The notes under the pieces: generated by a model | The model's database searches: none | Seen by the model: the letters and a program-made list of their open reading frames with translations, nothing else | What the model was told of the DNA's origin: nothing | Program-made: the position numbers and the translations under genes | Part shown: piece after piece, positions 60,709 to 64,000 of the stretch | How the letters are laid out: each line of letters opens with the position of its first letter | Position numbering within the stretch: position 1 is the first letter of the stretch | From: an uncultured Eubacteriales bacterium | Lineage (GTDB): Bacteria > Bacillota > Clostridia > Oscillospirales > Oscillospiraceae | Length of the DNA stretch: 64,000 bases | Direction: 5' to 3' | Assembly (NCBI GenBank): GCA_900317425.1 | Contig: ONGR01000007.1 | Span: 1 to 64,000 of the forward strand

Positions 60709-61266
60709 TCACAGCCATCTGACCTCGCCGGAGGCGACGTCGTAGACGGCGCCCAGGATGTCCAGATCCGCCGAGGGGATCTCCGGATGATCGGCAAACT
60801 CCCGGCGGATGGTGTCCACGGCGTGGCCCACGTTGAGACAGCAGGCGGCGTCCGGGTCCCGCTCCTCGCCGATGGCGGAGAGGATCTCGTCGGTAATATA
60901 GCGGATGAAGCCGTCTCCCCCGCCGGTGAGGGCGGCGCTGACGGCGCCGCAGCCGGTGTGGCCCAACACCAGGACCAGCTTGCAGTGGAGGTGGGCGGCG
61001 GCATATTCGATGCTGCCCAGCTGGTGTTTGTCCAGCACGTTGCCCGCCACCCGGATCACGAACAGTTCGCCGATCCCGGCGGAGAAGATGCTCTCCGGGA
61101 TCACCCGGGAGTCGGAGCAGGCGATGACGATGGCGTAGGGATGCTGTCCCTCGGCGGCGGTCCGGCGGCGGATGGCCGGGGACACGTCGCCGCCGCTCCG
61201 GGCGGCCGTTACGTACTGCCGGTTGCCTGCGCTGAGACGGTCTACCAGGTCCTGATTCTTGATCAT
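60709..61266 (-). CDS. Beta-class carbonic anhydrase
   Basis: A 185-residue zinc enzyme interconverting CO2 and bicarbonate. Zinc ligands Cys50, His103 and Cys106 are in ACSDSRV and GHTGCGA, with the Asp52-Arg54 dyad. VIRVAGNVLD is typical. It overlaps folC by 4 bases, so it is cotranscribed with folate genes. Confidence 0.94.
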   Translation of the reverse strand: MIKNQDLVDRLSAGNRQYVTAARSGGDVSPAIRRRTAAEGQHPYAIVIACSDSRVIPESIFSAGIGELFVIRVAGNVLDKHQLGSIEYAAAHLHCKLVLVLGHTGCGAVSAALTGGGDGFIRYITDEILSAIGEERDPDAACCLNVGHAVDTIRREFADHPEIPSADLDILGAVYDVASGEVRWL

Positions 61267-63098
61267 CGTGGTTCTCCCCTTCCGTCATTCTCCGTGAATA
61301 CCCGCTCCACCGGCACGTCCCAGGGGCTGGCGGGCAGCTCCGGGTGGCGCTGTGCCTCAAAGGCCACCGCCGCCACCGTGGCGTGGGTGCAGCGGGGCAG
61401 GAAGCGGTCATAATAGCCGCCGCCCATGCCCAGCCGGTGGCCCTGCCCGTCAAAGGACGTGCAGGGGCAGAGCACCAGATCGATCTCCTCCGGCGGCACG
61501 ACCTGTCCCCGCTCCGGATCCGGCTCCGAAATGCCGAATGGTCCGGTGCGCCACGCCTCGTCGCCCTCGCCCGGCGCCACGGCCAGCATCTGCCGGTTTT
61601 CCACGCAGAGGGGATAGACAAAGCGCTTCTTTTCTTCCGCCGTCTCGTTGGCTTTTTCCAGCCCGGTCAGCTGGACCTCGCCCCGGGTATGGCGGTAGAG
61701 CATCACGGTTTTGGCCCGGCGGTATTCCGGAGATGCCAGGATCTGCTCACAGATCCTCCGGGATCTCTCCCGGCGCTCTTCCGGGGTGAGGTCATCCCGG
61801 GCCTTGATCTTCCTGCTGCGGAGCCACTTCCGATAGGCGCCGTTCCACTCGCCCCGGATGGCGCCCACCAGATACAGCGACCCGCAGGCCACCACCGCGC
61901 CGTCCTCCCCCGCCGCGTCCAAAGCGGCCCGGATGGCGGCGGGGATATCGGTCCCGGCTGTGGCTGCGGCGCCCTGTCCCGTCAGATAGGCCGCCAGCTC
62001 CGCCGCCGGCAGCGCCCGGTCGCTCAGGGGCGTCAGACAGACGAAGGACCGGGCCAGGGGCATGAGATACGACAGCATGGCGGGATAGTCCTTGTCCCGG
62101 AGCACGCCCAGGAGAAAGACCACCTTCCGGCCCGGCAGCAGATCGCGGATGCCGGCCGACAGCGCCTGGGCGCACTGGGGGTTGTGGCCGCCGTCCACGA
62201 TGAAGACGGGATGGCGGTTCATCACCTCAAACCGGGCGGGCCAGCTCACGTTTTGGAGCCCCTCCTCCACCGCGATCTCGCGGATCTGCCAGCCCCGGGC
62301 ACGGAGGGCCTCCACCGTCTCCAGCGCCACCGCCGCGTTGTGCAGCTGGTGCTGACCCAGCAAAGACAGATCGTACTCCCGCCCCCGCCAGGCAAATCGC
62401 TGGCCGCCCAGATCCTGACGGATAGGCGTCAGATCGGCAAAATCCACGGCCGTCAGGGGCACGCTTTTCTCGGCGCAGACCTGCCGGATCACCGCGGTGG
62501 CCTCGGCGGGGCCGTCGTAGCACACGGCGTGGCAGCCGGGCTTAATGATGCCGGCCTTGTGGGCGGCGATCTTTTCCAGCGTGTCGCCCAGATACTCCGT
62601 GTGCTCCAGGCCGATGTTGGTCAGCACCGCCACTTCCGGGCTGTCAATGGCGTTGGTGGCGTCCAGGGCGCCGCCCATGCCCACCTCCAGCACCACGATG
62701 TCGCAGCCGCTGGAAGCAAAGTACTCCATGGCGATGGCGGTGACCAGCTCGAACTGGCTGGGGTGGTCGGCCATGGCATCCGCCGCCAGACGCACCCGCT
62801 CCGTGATACGGGCCAGCTCCTCACCGGGGATATTCTCCCCGTTCACCTGCATCCGCTCGCAAAAATCCTGGATGTAGGGGGAGGTATAGAGTCCGGTGCG
62901 ATAGCCGGCCCGCCACAAAATGGCGTCCAGCATGGCGCAGGTACTGCCCTTGCCGTTGCTGCCGGCCACGTGGATGAATTTCAGCCGTTTCTGGGGATCG
63001 CCCAGTCTTGTCAACAGCTCCCGAGTCCGCTCCAGGCCCAGGCGGGTGGTGCTCCAGGTGTAATTCTCAATATATCGGATCGCCTCTTGGGGCGTCAT
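61263..63098 (-). CDS. folC: Fused folylpolyglutamate synthase / 5-formyl-THF cyclo-ligase
   Basis: A 611-residue fusion. Residues 1 to about 425 are FolC (dihydrofolate/folylpolyglutamate synthase), with FIHVAGSNGKGSTCAML (42-58), VLEVGMGGALDATNA and FIVDGGHNPQCAQAL. Residues about 430-611 are a 5-formyltetrahydrofolate cyclo-ligase, with DDLTPEERRERSRRI, GPFGISEP and GMGGGYYDRFL (557-567). FolC adds glutamate to folates, and the second domain returns 5-formyl-THF to methenyl-THF. No stop or frame break separates the domains. folD lies 4 bases upstream. Confidence 0.94.
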   Translation of the reverse strand: MTPQEAIRYIENYTWSTTRLGLERTRELLTRLGDPQKRLKFIHVAGSNGKGSTCAMLDAILWRAGYRTGLYTSPYIQDFCERMQVNGENIPGEELARITERVRLAADAMADHPSQFELVTAIAMEYFASSGCDIVVLEVGMGGALDATNAIDSPEVAVLTNIGLEHTEYLGDTLEKIAAHKAGIIKPGCHAVCYDGPAEATAVIRQVCAEKSVPLTAVDFADLTPIRQDLGGQRFAWRGREYDLSLLGQHQLHNAAVALETVEALRARGWQIREIAVEEGLQNVSWPARFEVMNRHPVFIVDGGHNPQCAQALSAGIRDLLPGRKVVFLLGVLRDKDYPAMLSYLMPLARSFVCLTPLSDRALPAAELAAYLTGQGAAATAGTDIPAAIRAALDAAGEDGAVVACGSLYLVGAIRGEWNGAYRKWLRSRKIKARDDLTPEERRERSRRICEQILASPEYRRAKTVMLYRHTRGEVQLTGLEKANETAEEKKRFVYPLCVENRQMLAVAPGEGDEAWRTGPFGISEPDPERGQVVPPEEIDLVLCPCTSFDGQGHRLGMGGGYYDRFLPRCTHATVAAVAFEAQRHPELPASPWDVPVERVFTENDGRGEPR

Positions 63099-63102
63099 AG
63101 GC

Positions 63103-63969
63103 TCACTCCTCTTTCCGTGCCGCCGCTCTCTCGGCGGCCTCCACCACGTGGGTACACAGCACCGCTGTGGTCACAGCTCCCACGCCGCCGGGGACCGGCG
63201 TGATGGCATCCACCAGGGGCAGTACTTCATCATAGCGGACGTCGCCGCAGAGCTTCTGCTTCTCCTGGCTCCAGCTCACGCCCACGTCAACCACCATCTG
63301 GCCACGGCGCAGATGCTCCGCGCCGATGCTCTCCATCTGCCCGGAGGCGGCGATCACCAGATCCGCCTCCCTGGTGACGGCGGCCACGTCCCTTGTGCGG
63401 GTGTGGCAGACGGTGACGGTGGCGCCGGCGTGCATCAGCAGCATGGCCACCGGGCGACCGATGACCAGAGACCGGCCGATCACTGCCGCCCGCTTGCCGC
63501 AGGGGTCCGCGCCGTAATAGGAAAGCAGTTCCATGACGGCCCGGGCCGTACAGGGCGGGAAGCCTGTGGGACTGCCGGTAAACACGCCGGCCAGGGAGCC
63601 GTCGGTGCAGCCGTCCACGTCCTTCTCCGGGGCTAGCAGCTGCCGGGCCCGCTCGCCGTCGATATGGGCCGGCAGGGGGCGAAACAGCAGAACTCCGTGG
63701 ATGGACGGGTCTTCATTCAGATCCGCCAGGGTACGGAAAAAGGTGTCGCTGTCCACGTCTCCCGGCAGGACCACATTTTTTACCCGGACGCCCACCTGGG
63801 CACAGCGTTTCATGGCGCTGCGCTCATAGGCCAGGTCATCCTCTCTCTCCCCCACCCGGAAAATGGCCAGGGTGGGGATCACGCCCTGCTCCTTCAATCG
63901 CTCAGCCCGCTCCGCCGCTTTTTTCGAAAGGGCTGCAGCCACAGGGGCGCCTTTCCAGATCTCCGCCAT
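63103..63969 (-). CDS. folD: Methylene-THF dehydrogenase / methenyl-THF cyclohydrolase
   Basis: A 288-residue FolD. Tyr48 and Lys54 (AYERSAMKRC) correspond to the cyclohydrolase active site. GVLLFRPLP, FPPCTARAVMELL, GRSLVIGRPVAMLL and GDV...ITPVPGGVGAVTTAVL are typical. The start ATG at 63969 follows GAGGT and overlaps the stop of an upstream gene (TGATG). It supplies methenyl-THF, the product of the cyclo-ligase domain next door. Confidence 0.95.
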   Translation of the reverse strand: MAEIWKGAPVAAALSKKAAERAERLKEQGVIPTLAIFRVGEREDDLAYERSAMKRCAQVGVRVKNVVLPGDVDSDTFFRTLADLNEDPSIHGVLLFRPLPAHIDGERARQLLAPEKDVDGCTDGSLAGVFTGSPTGFPPCTARAVMELLSYYGADPCGKRAAVIGRSLVIGRPVAMLLMHAGATVTVCHTRTRDVAAVTREADLVIAASGQMESIGAEHLRRGQMVVDVGVSWSQEKQKLCGDVRYDEVLPLVDAITPVPGGVGAVTTAVLCTHVVEAAERAAARKEE

Positions 63970-64000
63970 CAGCAATACCTCTCATAGACCGCCGTGTAGA
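63969..64000 (-). CDS. C-terminal end of an unknown gene upstream of folD
   Basis: The open frame reads YTAVYERYC and ends at a TGA that overlaps the folD start. Only ten codons are in the window. The tight overlap suggests it is the preceding gene of the folate operon; its product cannot be named. Confidence 0.5.
   Translation of the reverse strand, partial: YTAVYERYC

Overview
The window looks like a chromosomal segment of a high-G+C, strictly anaerobic Gram-positive bacterium, most likely of the Oscillospiraceae / Eubacteriales group. This is an inference from gene content: anaerobic cobalamin synthesis, indolepyruvate:ferredoxin oxidoreductase, butyrate-type kinase and CoA-transferase genes, citrate lyase, and strong GGAGG ribosome binding sites. 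Species cannot be named from the sequence alone.

Layout. 1-6.5 kb is the integrase end of a mobilizable element: a truncated sigma factor, an HTH protein, a Cys-rich VLP protein, a ParR-like protein, a hairpin-rich candidate oriT, mobC, a MOBP-type relaxase, parB, an excisionase and a tyrosine integrase. It abuts the 3' end of tRNA-Thr, which is followed by tRNA-Asp. 6.8-17.9 kb is an 11-gene minus-strand cobalamin operon (cbiD-F-G-H-J-ET-A-B, cobD, cbiP, cbiC). Its genes are nearly all overlapping, and it is preceded by a consensus promoter and a leader resembling a cobalamin riboswitch. 18-19.3 kb is a GT4 glycosyltransferase. 19.5-25.8 kb carries an AIM24 protein and a peptidase/amino-acid-export operon (M16C, M32, azlC, azlD). 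25.8-28.0 kb is a P1B metal ATPase with a separate HMA protein.

28.2-38.6 kb is a citrate locus on the minus strand: aconitase and isocitrate dehydrogenase; citrate lyase citDEF with a CitMHS-type transporter; and separately promoted citC with a citX-citG fusion. A perfect 9-bp inverted repeat brackets the -10 of the citDEF promoter. 38.9-40.4 kb holds a decayed locus: a YfcC-type transporter with an early stop, fused by an apparent deletion to a headless M20 peptidase.

40.8-49.1 kb is a sugar PTS locus: a GH13_4 amylosucrase-like enzyme, a HAD phosphatase, a sucrose-type EIIBCA, HPr (lacking the regulatory serine), enzyme I, a phosphoesterase and fructokinase. 49.3-56.7 kb is an amino-acid fermentation module (iorA, iorB, ptb, buk, aminotransferase, long-form tryptophanase-like lyase). 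Its genes could take aromatic amino acids through arylpyruvate and aryl-CoA to an acyl phosphate, yielding ATP. 56.7-64 kb has an acyl-CoA transferase, an EamA transporter, an ElaA-type GNAT, a 2-hydroxyacid dehydrogenase, a beta-carbonic anhydrase, a folC-MTHFS fusion and folD.

Taken together the genes describe fermentation of citrate, a PTS sugar, peptides and aromatic amino acids, with de novo B12 and one-carbon metabolism. Product names rest on motif and family recognition by eye; no similarity search was run.
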